64,000 nt of DNA from Streptomyces mirabilis (GTDB lineage Bacteria > Actinomycetota > Actinomycetes > Streptomycetales > Streptomycetaceae): positions 3,348,001 to 3,412,000 of the forward strand of contig NZ_JBCJKP010000001.1 of NCBI RefSeq assembly GCF_039503195.1. The letters run 5' to 3'. The notes under the pieces were generated by a model that saw nothing but the letters and a program-made list of their open reading frames with translations, did no database searches and was not told where the DNA came from. Each line of letters begins with the position of its first letter. Positions within the stretch are counted from its first letter, which is position 1. The translations under genes and the position numbers were made by a program. Positions 42,316 through 50,945 of the stretch are shown piece by piece.

Positions 42316-43592
42316 GCGCACTGCGCAAGGTCGCGGCGGTCGCGTGGGCCGCGGTCGGCTCGCTGCTGCTGTCCGGCTGCGAGTTCAACGGCTGGTACGA
42401 CGTCCAGCTGCCCGGCGGAGCCGCCGCCGACGGCCACGCGTACCACGTCACCGTCGAGTTCCGCGACGTCCTCGACCTGGTGCCGCAGTCGGCCGTGAAG
42501 GTCAACGACGTCACCGTGGGCGCGGTCGAGAAGGTGGAACTGGACGGGTGGCACGCGCGCGTACGGCTGCGGGTCGCCGACTCGGTGAAGCTGCCCGCCA
42601 ACGCGGTCGCCGAGCTGCGGCAGACCAGCATGCTCGGCGAGAAGTACGTCGCGCTCTCCGCCCCGACCGGCACGGCCCCCATGGGCCGGCTCGGCGACGG
42701 CGACCGCGTCCCGCTGTCCCGCAGCGGCCGCGACCCGGAGATCGAGGAGGTGCTCTCCGCACTGTCCGCGCTGCTCAACGGCGGCGGGGTGGCCCAGCTC
42801 AAGACGATCACCGTGGAGCTGAACAAGGCCCTGGACGGCCGGGAGAACCGGGTCAGATCGCTGCTCAAGGAGCTGAACACCTTCATCGGCGGCCTGGACG
42901 ACCAGCGCAAGGACATCGTCCACGCCCTCGAGGCCGTCGACCGGCTCGCGGGGCGGCTCGGCAAGGAGAAGAAGACGATCGCCCAGGCCGTCGACACGAT
43001 GCCACCCGCGCTGAAGGTCCTGGCCGACCAGCGCCGCGATCTGACGAGGATGCTCACCGCCCTGTCGAAGCTGGGCAAGGCGGGCACCAAGGTGGTCAAC
43101 GCCTCGCACGACGACACGGTCGCGAACCTCGAACAGCTGCGGCCCATCCTGCAGCGGCTGAACAAGGCGGGCGACGATCTGCCCAACTCCCTTGAGTTGC
43201 TGACCACTTACCCGTTCCCGCGCAACGCGGTGGACGCCGTCAAGGGGGACTACGTCAACCTCGACATCACGGCCGACCTCGATCTGTCCGACCTCTACGG
43301 AAACCTGACGGACGGCGACTCCGGCCGTGGCAAGGGCGATTCCCACAAGCCCCGCACTCCCGACGTACCGGATCTCCCCGGTCTCCCCGATCTGCCGAGC
43401 GTGCCGACGCCCACGGCGCTGCCGAGCACACCGAGCCTGCCGTCGTCCCCCTCGGTGCCGTCGGCCCCCTCGGGCGGGGGCGGGCCGCTGTGCCCGCCGG
43501 TGTGCACCAGCGGCTACACCACCCAACGCGGGCTGCCCGAGGGGATCAACCTCGCGCTCGCGGAGCTGATGCTGAAGGGGGTTCAGCCGTGA
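42312..43592 (+). CDS. MCE-family lipoprotein, fifth of six (MceE/LprK position)
   Basis: The 426-residue protein carries a lipoprotein signal (AVAWAAVGSLLLSGC, Cys22 or so), an MCE domain (VDLVP-type segment VLDLVPQSAVKVNDVTVGAV, MLGEKYVALSAPTG) and a helical region. A Pro/Leu/Ser-rich tail (GLPDLPSVPTPTALP, positions about 355-370) is followed by CPPVCTSGYTTQRG. Lipoprotein at this place is usual for actinobacterial mce operons. ATGA overlap. Confidence 0.93.
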   Translation: MSALRKVAAVAWAAVGSLLLSGCEFNGWYDVQLPGGAAADGHAYHVTVEFRDVLDLVPQSAVKVNDVTVGAVEKVELDGWHARVRLRVADSVKLPANAVAELRQTSMLGEKYVALSAPTGTAPMGRLGDGDRVPLSRSGRDPEIEEVLSALSALLNGGGVAQLKTITVELNKALDGRENRVRSLLKELNTFIGGLDDQRKDIVHALEAVDRLAGRLGKEKKTIAQAVDTMPPALKVLADQRRDLTRMLTALSKLGKAGTKVVNASHDDTVANLEQLRPILQRLNKAGDDLPNSLELLTTYPFPRNAVDAVKGDYVNLDITADLDLSDLYGNLTDGDSGRGKGDSHKPRTPDVPDLPGLPDLPSVPTPTALPSTPSLPSSPSVPSAPSGGGGPLCPPVCTSGYTTQRGLPEGINLALAELMLKGVQP

Positions 43593-44878
43593 TCACCCGT
43601 ACGGTCAAGGCCCAGCTCCTGGCCTTCGCCACCGTCACCGCCGTCGGGGTGTCGTACGTCGGCGCCGAGTACACCGGTCTGGTGGACGACGTCCTGGGCC
43701 GCGGTTACACCGTGCGAGCGGACTTCGCCGACTCCGGGGGCATCTTCCCCGGTGCCGAGGTCACCTATCGCGGGGTGCCGGTGGGTCGCGTCGGCGCGCT
43801 GCGGCTGACCGGCTCCGACGGCGTCTCGGTCGCTCTCGACATCAAGGACGGCACGCCACGCATCCCGGCGGACACCCTCGCCGTGGTGGCGAACCGCTCG
43901 GCGGTGGGCGAGCAGTACGTCGACCTGCAGCCGCGGACATCGCACGGCCCGTACCTCCTCGACGGCAGCGCCATCCCGCGCGGCAGCACGCGCGTGCCAC
44001 TGCCCACGACGGACCTGGTCCTGAGCCTGGACCGGCTGGTGAACTCGGTCGGCAAGGACGATCTACGGGTCACCGTGGACGAGTTGGGCAAGGCCTTCTC
44101 GGGCACCGGCCCGAATCTGAGCCGACTGGTGGACTCGGGCAACGCGCTCGTGGAGTCGGCCTCCGAGTCGCTCCCCCAGACGATCTCGCTGATCGAGGAC
44201 TCGCGAAAGGTCCTCAAGACGCAGTCCGACCAGGGCTCGTCCATCACGTCGTTCGCGCACGACCTGGCGGCTCTCACCGCGCAGCTGAAGTCGAGCGACG
44301 GAGACCTGCGCAAGCTGATCGGCAACGCGACACCGGCCGCGCAGCAGGTGAACTCGCTGCTGAAGAACATCTCACCGCGCCTGTCGGTCCTGCTGGCCAA
44401 TCTGATCAGCGGCGGCCAGGTCACGCTGGCCAACCTGCCCGGCGTGGAGCAGTCCCTGGTCACCTTCCCGGCGCTGGTCGCGGGCAGCTACACGGTGGTC
44501 CCGGGCGACGGCACCACCCACTTCGGCCTGGTGGTGAACGCCGACGACCCGCCGCCGTGCACCCAGGGGTACGGCACGGCACGGCGCGACCCCTCGGACA
44601 CCAGCCCGCGCGAGGCGAACACCGACGCGCGCTGCACGGCCCCGCGCGGAAGCAAGACCTCGGTACGGGGCGCGCAGAACGCCCCCGGCGCGTCGGCCGC
44701 TTCCGGCGATGCGAACCAGGCGGCGTACGTGACGCCGTACGTCACGCCTTACGACCCGGAGACCGGCATCGCGACCGGCCCGGACGGCAGACCGGTCGAG
44801 ATCGGCTCGACGGGCGGCCAACAGGCGGTGTTCGGAAAGGAGTCGTGGCAATGGCTGCTGGTAGGGCCGATGGCATGA
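43589..44878 (+). CDS. MCE-family protein, sixth of six (MceF position)
   Basis: The 429-residue protein has an N-terminal helix (LLAFATVTAVGVSYVGAEYT), an MCE domain (GIFPGAEVTYRGVPVGRVGA, AVGEQYVDLQPRTS), helical region and a polar C-terminal tail with a short YVTPYVTPYDPETG repeat. GTG start overlaps the preceding stop. Confidence 0.92.
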   Translation: MITRTVKAQLLAFATVTAVGVSYVGAEYTGLVDDVLGRGYTVRADFADSGGIFPGAEVTYRGVPVGRVGALRLTGSDGVSVALDIKDGTPRIPADTLAVVANRSAVGEQYVDLQPRTSHGPYLLDGSAIPRGSTRVPLPTTDLVLSLDRLVNSVGKDDLRVTVDELGKAFSGTGPNLSRLVDSGNALVESASESLPQTISLIEDSRKVLKTQSDQGSSITSFAHDLAALTAQLKSSDGDLRKLIGNATPAAQQVNSLLKNISPRLSVLLANLISGGQVTLANLPGVEQSLVTFPALVAGSYTVVPGDGTTHFGLVVNADDPPPCTQGYGTARRDPSDTSPREANTDARCTAPRGSKTSVRGAQNAPGASAASGDANQAAYVTPYVTPYDPETGIATGPDGRPVEIGSTGGQQAVFGKESWQWLLVGPMA

Positions 44879-45450
44879 GCGAGACCATGAACAGGACCTT
44901 GAGCGTGACCGTGTCGGGCAAGATCCTGTCGAGCAGGGCGTGGTCGGGCAGGGCCTGGTCGGGCAGGGCCTGGTCGGGCAGGGCGTCGTCGGTGGCGCTC
45001 GCCGTGGCGACCGTCCTCACGACGGCGCTGACGATCTGGCTGGTCCTTGGGCTCTACGGCCAGCACGACAGGGCGCAGCGGCGCCAGGACATCCTGGCCG
45101 CGGCCCGCCAGTCGGCGCTGAACTTCACCTCGCTCGACTACCGGCACTACGACCGGGACAGCGCGAACGTCCTCCAGGGCGCCACCGGTGACTTCAAGAA
45201 ACAGTTCGCCGCGCAGACCGAGCAGCTGACCAAGCTCGTCGCCGCGAACGAGTCCGTGTCCGAGGGCCAGATCCTCGACGCGGGCATCGTCCGCTCCGAC
45301 GAGCATTCGGCCCGCGTCCTGGTGGTCGCCGACAGCACGGTGACCAACACGGCCGCCCCCAAGGGCGAGGCGCGCACCTACCGCCTCCAGCTCGACCTGG
45401 TGCACCGAAACGGCCGCTGGCTGACCTCCGACGTCGAGTTCGTCGGCTGA
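44875..45450 (+). CDS. Mce-associated membrane protein 1
   Basis: The protein of 191 residues has a cytoplasmic N-terminus with three RAWSG repeats (15-bp DNA units, about 44936-44985), one membrane helix (VALAVATVLTTALTIWLVLG) and an extracytoplasmic NTF2-like domain (LDYRHYDRDSANVLQGATGD). This is the Mas pattern found downstream of actinobacterial mce genes, where such proteins stabilise the complex. ATG 44875 (ATGA overlap) is chosen; ATG 44851 would add eight residues. Confidence 0.85.
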   Translation: MSETMNRTLSVTVSGKILSSRAWSGRAWSGRAWSGRASSVALAVATVLTTALTIWLVLGLYGQHDRAQRRQDILAAARQSALNFTSLDYRHYDRDSANVLQGATGDFKKQFAAQTEQLTKLVAANESVSEGQILDAGIVRSDEHSARVLVVADSTVTNTAAPKGEARTYRLQLDLVHRNGRWLTSDVEFVG

Positions 45451-45499
45451 CCGCGCCCCTCCCCGCCATACGACCCATGAGGACATGAGGAGTAAGACC

Positions 45500-46303
45500 G
45501 TGGCGAAGACGACCACCCGAAGCCGCGGCTCCGGTTCCGGATCCGGCACCCGGCACACCATGACCGCGGCCGCCCGCGCGGCGGCCAAGCGCGCGGAGCG
45601 CGGCCACCTCGAACCGGAGCCGGCGTCCATCGACGAGGTGGCCCCGGGACGGCCCGGGGCACCGACCGCCGGCCGCACCGTGCTCATCGAGGCCCCCGAT
45701 GAGGACGGCTGGGACGACCCGCCCGAGCCCTCGCCGGAGGGCTTCGAGGAGGACGCACCGCAGGAGGAGGGCGAGCCCGGCCCCGGTACGGCTACGCGGC
45801 GCGGTCGGCGGCGGCTGCTCATCGCCGCCCTGTGTGTCCTGCTCCTGGCGGGCCTGGTCGCGGCCACCTTGCTCGGGTGGCGCTACCGGGCGGGCGTGCG
45901 GGCCGAACAGGCACGCGGTCAGGCACTCGCGGCCGCACGCCAGGCGGCGCCGGTCGTGCTGTCGTACGACTACAGGCACCTGGACCGCGACTTCGCCGCG
46001 GCCCGCGCCCGGCTCACCGGGCACTTCCGCGACGAGTACCGGAAGACCACCACGACGGTGGTCGGGCCGACGGCCAGGAAGTACCACGGGGTGGTGAAGG
46101 CCACGGTGGCGCAGCCCACCGGCGGCTCCCCGGCGGCCTCCGTGATCTCGGCCTCGGCCGACCGGGCCGTGGTCCTCCTCTTCGTCAACCAGGTGACCAC
46201 GAGCACCCAGGTCTCGGGCTCCCGCGTGGACCTGAACCGGGTGCGGATGACGGTGGCCCTGACGTCCGACGGCTGGAGGGTGAGCGGGGTCGACGCGCTC
46301 TGA
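45500..46303 (+). CDS. Mce-associated membrane protein 2
   Basis: A 267-residue protein with a long acidic cytoplasmic N-terminus (about 105 residues, rich in Glu/Pro), a membrane helix (LLIAALCVLLLAGLVAATLL) and an extracytoplasmic Mas domain (LSYDYRHLDRDFAAARARLT) like that of the preceding protein. GTG 45500 with GAGGAG fits better than ATG 45485. Last gene of the mce operon; a weak hairpin GGGGC/GCCCC lies at 46319-46334. Confidence 0.87.
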   Translation: MAKTTTRSRGSGSGSGTRHTMTAAARAAAKRAERGHLEPEPASIDEVAPGRPGAPTAGRTVLIEAPDEDGWDDPPEPSPEGFEEDAPQEEGEPGPGTATRRGRRRLLIAALCVLLLAGLVAATLLGWRYRAGVRAEQARGQALAAARQAAPVVLSYDYRHLDRDFAAARARLTGHFRDEYRKTTTTVVGPTARKYHGVVKATVAQPTGGSPAASVISASADRAVVLLFVNQVTTSTQVSGSRVDLNRVRMTVALTSDGWRVSGVDAL

Positions 46304-46437
46304 CCTCTGCTTCTTCCAGGGGCTGGGAGGCCCCGATCGCGGACCCCGCCTGCCCGGCCTGGTCGGCGTAGGCGCGGGCATCGACGTATTCGACGTATCG
46401 CTCGACAGGAGGCGGGCGCACCCCCGGCCGTACGGGA

Positions 46438-46977
46438 TCACCAGGTGTGCGCCACGTCCACCACGAGATGGTTGGCCGTCTGGAAGACCCGGAACGGCAG
46501 CCTCGCGCGGACGCCCAGTCCGGCCTGGGTGTAGCCCTCGGAGCCACCTGTGAACTTGAACTCCCGGAAGGTCCGGTACCCGGTGACGTCGACGGAGGGA
46601 AGCGGCGGGTAGGGCTGTCCGGTCGCCGGGTCGTAGCGCGAGGAGAACAGCGAGATCTCCAGAATGGCTCCGCCCTTGATCGGAACCACGACGTCGCTCG
46701 GGTCCTGGTGCAGTACGTCGACGTAGCGGACCGTGTAGCCGATGGGGTCGGCCGCCGTGCCCTGGGCGTCGAAGACCAGACGGTCGAAGCAGTCGTGCTG
46801 TCCGGCCCTCACGTCGACCAGTCGCCTGGAGGCAGTGGAGTCACCGGTCTTGTCCAGGCTCCCCCACGTCACGGCGCAGTCCACGGCCGTCGGCGCGGCC
46901 ACCGCCGGAACCGTGCCGGCCAACAGACCGCCGCCCGCCAGCATCATCGCGGCCAGTGCAGTACCTATCCGTCGCAT
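46438..46977 (-). CDS. Secreted AMIN-like domain protein
   Basis: The 179-residue precursor has a signal peptide (MRRIGTALAAMMLAGGGLLA, cleavage near AVAAPT). Its beta-rich domain carries FDRLVFDAQG and YRTFREFKFTGGSEG, as in small streptomycete AMIN-like proteins; the AMIN domain of cell-wall amidases binds the envelope. There is no catalytic domain. ATG 46977 is preceded by GGGGGG; the in-frame extension to 47208 would bury the signal peptide. The 284-bp region to 47261 holds no recognised gene. Confidence 0.78.
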   Translation of the reverse strand: MRRIGTALAAMMLAGGGLLAGTVPAVAAPTAVDCAVTWGSLDKTGDSTASRRLVDVRAGQHDCFDRLVFDAQGTAADPIGYTVRYVDVLHQDPSDVVVPIKGGAILEISLFSSRYDPATGQPYPPLPSVDVTGYRTFREFKFTGGSEGYTQAGLGVRARLPFRVFQTANHLVVDVAHTW

Positions 46978-47261
46978 GACTACCCCCCGGTAGCTCGCGT
47001 AGGTGTGTGTCTGTTCAGACCGGCGGCCTTCCGGAAGGTTGTGCGTAGTGGAGCAGCCCATTGCGGCGCAGGGGCCCTTCCAGCACCAGGTGCCCCGTGA
47101 GACCTCAGCGTTCTCCGCGGGCACCGCCGCCTGGTGCTGTTCTTCCTGCCGTTCTATCTCGGCGTGGGCATCGCGTGAGGTGCGCTCGACATCGACCGCA
47201 TCGGCCACCGCCTTCGGCAGGCCGACCCGGTACCGTCGGCCTGACCGCGCCCCTCCTGTCG

Positions 47262-48077
47262 TTACGGCTTACGCGCAAGTCCACCGTGCTCGGCGACGAC
47301 CTCCGGGACGTCCGAACCGGGGTTTGGACGCCACTCCGTCACCGAGACGACACCGGGCTCGACAAGCTCCAGACCGTCGAAGAACGCGGTGATCTCATCA
47401 ACGGAGCGCAGGTTGTACGGAACGGCGCCGCTGTTGTTGTAGGCGTCCTGGGCCTGCTCGAAGACAGGGTCGATGCCGCGCGACCCGTCGTTGATGGAGA
47501 GGTAACTGCCCGAGGGCAGGGCTTCCATCAGCCGGGTGACGATGGAACGGGCCTGATCGTAGTCGGCGACGTGCCCCAGGATGTTGCTGAGGATGAGCGC
47601 GGTGGGACGACCGAAGTCCAGCGTCTCGGCGGCGACTTCAAGAATGCGATCCGGGTCCGTCACGTTCGCGTCGATGTAGGCGGTCGCACCCTCCTCGGTG
47701 GAGGAGAGCAGCGCACGGGCGTGGGCGAGCACCATCGGATCGTTGTCGACGTAGACGATTCGCGCCTCGGGAGCGAGCCCTTGGGCGACCTCGTGGGTGT
47801 TCTGGGCGGTCGGAAGGCCGGTGCCGACGTCCAGGAACTGCCGGATGCCCGCCTCGGAGACGAGATACGCGATGTTGCGACGCAGGAAGCCACGGCTGGA
47901 GCGGGCGATGGTGACGATCCCGGGAAACACCTCGGTGTACGCGTCACCGGCCGCCTCGTCGACGGGGTAGTTGTCCTTGCCGCCGAGCCAGTAGTTCCAG
48001 ATACGGGCGGAGTGCGGCACCGACGTGTCGATCTTCTGCTGCTCCGCCGGCTCGGGCGTCGTCACAGGGTCACTCAT
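47262..48077 (-). CDS. SAM-dependent methyltransferase (streptomycete DUF574 type)
   Basis: A 271-residue protein with the signature HSARIWNYWLGGKDNYPVDE near residue 20, the SAM motif QFLDVGTGLPTAQNTHEVA, and VYVDNDPMVLAHA. This family is very expanded in Streptomyces and its substrates are unknown. ATG 48077 precedes the conserved part; a GTG/TTG-started longer frame up to 48122 is possible. Confidence 0.88.
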   Translation of the reverse strand: MSDPVTTPEPAEQQKIDTSVPHSARIWNYWLGGKDNYPVDEAAGDAYTEVFPGIVTIARSSRGFLRRNIAYLVSEAGIRQFLDVGTGLPTAQNTHEVAQGLAPEARIVYVDNDPMVLAHARALLSSTEEGATAYIDANVTDPDRILEVAAETLDFGRPTALILSNILGHVADYDQARSIVTRLMEALPSGSYLSINDGSRGIDPVFEQAQDAYNNSGAVPYNLRSVDEITAFFDGLELVEPGVVSVTEWRPNPGSDVPEVVAEHGGLARKP

Positions 48078-48360
48078 GAGTCGTGTACGTCCTTCAACCG
48101 GGGCGGGGATCAATCGCGGCACATCCTACGATCGAACTCCCGTTTCTTGCTTGCTAGTTCATGTCTTCCTTCCGGGTGGTTGGGCCAGCGGCGCCGGATC
48201 CTCGACCGACCAGGCCACCGGCTGGGCAGCCTCGGCAGGGCACGGGCCGAGGAGAAGTTGCTCGCACTGTTGGAGCCGGTGCGGTGGGAGATCGAAGCGG
48301 CGTACTGGGACGGGGCGGCAGCCAATACGAACGCCTCCAGCGTTCTCAACTCAAGCCCGA
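48078..48360. other. Gap with a possible gene fragment on the + strand
   Basis: No full gene is supported. On the + strand around 48235-48360 one frame reads RARAEEKLLALLEPVRWEIE followed by AAYWDG, with codon bias like real coding sequence, but no start or family could be identified. It may be a relic or chance. Confidence 0.3.
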
Positions 48361-48400
48361 AAAGGGCCCCTGACCAGCTCGTTCGCTGATCAGAGCCCCT
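48361..48400 (-). terminator. Rho-independent terminator of rnpB
   Basis: On the minus strand, arms 48386-48400 (GGGGCTCTGATCAGC read leftward) and 48365-48379 form a 15-bp stem with wobble pairs, followed by four U (48361-48364), immediately downstream of the RNase P RNA. Confidence 0.75.
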
Positions 48401-48404
48401 AAAC

Positions 48405-48815
48405 GGCAGACGAGTCGGGCTGTACGCCGGGTTCTGTCGCCCGGTCGCCTCGCGGCGGCCGGGGAGACGGCCATCCATCTAGGACCGACGTTGCCGCCGG
48501 TCTCGTGCGGTCTACCCGCGGACTCGGGCGGGCAGCCCTCGAACGTCCGCGCAGAAACACCGAGGTGTTTCCTTTTGACCTTGCTCCAGGTGGGGTTTAC
48601 CTAGCCGCCTGAGTCACCTCAGGCGCTGGTGGTCTCTTACACCACCGTTTCACCCTTACCGAGGACCGAGATCCCCGGCGGTCTGTTTTCTGTGGCACTG
48701 TCCCGCGGGTCACCCCGGGTGGCCGTTAGCCACCACCTTGCCCTGTGGAGCCCGGACGTTCCTCGGGAAGGTCCACAAGGACCTCCACGCGGCCGTCCGC
48801 CCGGCTCGTCTGCCG
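48405..48815 (-). ncRNA. rnpB: RNase P RNA, bacterial class A
   Basis: Catalytic RNA that trims 5' leaders of tRNA precursors. The minus strand contains the universal P4 strands GAGGAACGTCCGGGCTCC (5') and ACAGAACCCGGCGTACAG (3'), GGTAAGGGTGAAACGGTGG (J11/12-P10/P11 region), and GGTAAACCCCACC. The ends pair as P1: CGGCAGACGAGCCGGG with CCCGACTCGTCTGCCG. The length, about 411 nt, is typical. A possible -10 box TACCAT lies at about 48825-48830. The EamA gene overlaps its 5' part. Confidence 0.96.
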
Positions 48816-49700
48816 TGTGGACCATGGTACCGGGCGTGGGGTGCGCCTCGGGCCGGCCGTGGCGAGCACAGAGCCGGCCAGGATGAGAGCGAACGCGGCG
48901 AGGACGCCGGGGGTCAGGCGTTCGTCGAGGAAGAGGGCGCCCGCGGCGACCGCGACGGCCGGGTTGACGTACGTGATCACCGTCGCCCGCGTCGGGCCCG
49001 CCTCCTTGATCAGTTCCAGGAAGGCCACGAAGGCGACCGCGGTGCAGATGACGCCGAGGCCGGCGAGGGCGGCCAGGATCTGCGGGGAGGGGAGCCCGGA
49101 GGGGTGGGTGACGGCCGCCGCGGGGGCGTAGACCAGGGCCGCCAGGGTCAGGCAGGCGGCCGTGAGGTGGAGCGAGGGGACGTTCTTGAGGTGGCGGGCG
49201 GCTATGACGGGGGCGGTCGCGTACCCGATCACCGTCAGCAGTACCTCGGCCAGCGAGCGGGCGTCGCCGCCGGTCAGGTGCGGGACGGTGAGGACCGCGA
49301 CGCCGGACAGGCCGAGGGCCAGCCCGGTCATCCTGCGGGCGCCGAGGCGTTCGGTGTCGCCGAAGAGGCGGGCCGCGGCCACGCCGACGATCGGCACCCC
49401 GGCGATCAGCAGGCCCGCCGTGGAGCTGGAGAGGTGGCGCTCGGCGTCCGTGAGGGTCCACCACGGGACCATGATCTCGATGCACGCGAAGGCCAGCATC
49501 GGGCGCCAGTACGTTCGTACGGTCCGAGCAAGGCCCCCTTGACGGATCGCGAAGGGGAGCAGCAGCGCCGCGCCCACCGCGCAGCGCGTGAACACCACCG
49601 TCGACGGGGACACGCCGTCCACCGCCACTTTGATCATCAGGTAGGGGATGCCCCAGACCACTCCCATCAGGGAGAACAGGAACCAGCCGCGTGCAGTCAT
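48726..49700 (-). CDS. EamA/DMT-family transporter, 3' end inside rnpB
   Basis: A 324-residue protein with ten hydrophobic helices in two EamA repeats (start RGWFLFSLMGVVWGIPYLMI; second half TRATVITYVNPAVAVAAGAL). These transport metabolites such as amino acids or purines outward or inward. The last membrane helix ends about residue 285; the final ~40 residues (VPWSTRQTSRADGRVEV...) are polar, and the last 30 codons are read from the 5' end of rnpB, on the same strand. It follows an AraC gene by 49 bp, a common regulator-transporter pair. Confidence 0.88.
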   Translation of the reverse strand: MTARGWFLFSLMGVVWGIPYLMIKVAVDGVSPSTVVFTRCAVGAALLLPFAIRQGGLARTVRTYWRPMLAFACIEIMVPWWTLTDAERHLSSSTAGLLIAGVPIVGVAAARLFGDTERLGARRMTGLALGLSGVAVLTVPHLTGGDARSLAEVLLTVIGYATAPVIAARHLKNVPSLHLTAACLTLAALVYAPAAAVTHPSGLPSPQILAALAGLGVICTAVAFVAFLELIKEAGPTRATVITYVNPAVAVAAGALFLDERLTPGVLAAFALILAGSVLATAGPRRTPRPVPWSTRQTSRADGRVEVLVDLPEERPGSTGQGGG

Positions 49701-49749
49701 GGGGGGAGTCTCGGCTGCCCGGCGGTCGGCTGTCTTGAACGTTGTTGCG

Positions 49750-50577
49750 CTACGCCGTCGGCGACACGCTGGTCCGGTACGCCGCCGGTGTCACCCCGAG
49801 CACCCTGCGGAACCAGCGCGTCAGGTGCGCCTGGTCCGCGAAGCCCACGAGCGGGGCGACCTCGGCGGGGCGCAGGCCGCTCTCCAGCAGGGCGCGGGCC
49901 CGGTTCACCCGGTACTGGGCCAGCCAGGCGTACGGCGGTATCCCCATCGTCGTACGGAAGGCGCGCAGGAGCTGGTAGCGGGAGAGGCCCAGGTCGGTGG
50001 CGAGGGAGGCGAGTGACGGGGGTGCCTGGAGTTCGTCGGCGAGGCGGTCGCGTACGGCGTGGGCCATGTGGGCCGCTCCCGGCACCGTGTCGCACGCCGG
50101 GCGGGCCGTGGAGTGGCGACGGGCGAGGGCGGCCAGCAGCCAGGGGAGGCGGGACTCGGCCTCCAGGGGGTCGGGGCAGGCGCTCAGGTCGGTGTGGGCG
50201 GTGCGCAGGGCGGCGGCCAGTTCGGGGTCGTCGAGGACGGGGTCCCGGAAGTGCGGGGGGCTGCCCAGAATTCCCTCGGTGAGCAGGGAGGGCTCGGCGT
50301 ACAGGGCCCGGTAGGCGTAGCCGTCGGAAGCGGCCGGGCCGCCGGTGTGCATCTCGCCCGGAGCCAGGACGACGATCGAGCCGGGGCCGGTGTGGATGCG
50401 GCCGCCCCGGTAGTCGATGATCTCGGAGCCGCCGACGCAGACTCCGATGGTGAACTCGTCGTGGGCGTGGGGAGCGTAGCGGTGCTGGTCGAAGTGCGCG
50501 GTCAGGAGGTCGAGGGGCGGACCGTCGCGGCCGAGAGTGGCCCGGGTCCAGCGGGCCTCTTCACGTCGTGCACCCAT
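49750..50577 (-). CDS. AraC-family regulator with cupin-like N-terminal domain
   Basis: The 275-residue protein has an N-terminal arabinose-binding-like domain (YAPHAHDEFTIGVCVGGSEI) and a C-terminal pair of helix-turn-helices (LASLATDLGLSRYQLLRAFR; LVGFADQAHLTRWFRRVLGV). It lies just upstream of the EamA gene in the same direction and probably controls it. It diverges from the truncated MerR gene. Confidence 0.9.
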   Translation of the reverse strand: MGARREEARWTRATLGRDGPPLDLLTAHFDQHRYAPHAHDEFTIGVCVGGSEIIDYRGGRIHTGPGSIVVLAPGEMHTGGPAASDGYAYRALYAEPSLLTEGILGSPPHFRDPVLDDPELAAALRTAHTDLSACPDPLEAESRLPWLLAALARRHSTARPACDTVPGAAHMAHAVRDRLADELQAPPSLASLATDLGLSRYQLLRAFRTTMGIPPYAWLAQYRVNRARALLESGLRPAEVAPLVGFADQAHLTRWFRRVLGVTPAAYRTSVSPTA

Positions 50578-50690
50578 GGCCGCCTCCCCGCTCGCCTCGT
50601 CAGGGGTGCAACGCCGGCGGCCCGCGTTTCCATGCCGCCAAGGATCTTCTCGCTTGACCTTGCCGCGGCGTCAACGTTTCTCCTGAGGGC

Positions 50691-50945
50691 ATGCGGATCG
50701 GAGAACTCGCCGTCACCGTCGGAGTCACCACGCGGGCGGTGCCGCATTACCACCATCTCGGGCTGTTGCCGGAGCCCGAGCGTCGCCCCAACGGCTGCCG
50801 GGAATACACGCTACGTCACGCCGTCCGGCTCGCCCGGACCAGGCGGCCGACCGAGCTGGGACTGGGGCTCGCCGAGGTGCGGGACGCACGGGCCCTCACG
50901 CGGGCGCGAACCGCACCTTCGCCGTCCCCAGGTCGGCCTGGGTGA
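50691..50945 (+). pseudogene. MerR-family regulator truncated to its DNA-binding domain
   Basis: The first ~65 residues are a clear MerR HTH (MRIGELAVTVGVTTRAVPHY, GLLPEPERRPNGCREYTLRH, ELGLGLAEVRDA). Some normally conserved residues are changed (RAVPHY for RAVRHY). The frame then runs into the 3' end of the RNB ribonuclease gene on the opposite strand and stops after 84 residues, with no dimerisation helix or effector domain. Its start has a normal position, so a short DNA-binding protein might still be made, but a decayed gene is more likely. Confidence 0.75.

Noticed and set aside
46978..47208. N-terminal extension of the AMIN-like protein
   Set aside because: It would place a signal peptide in the middle of the protein; ATG 46977 has its own ribosome site.
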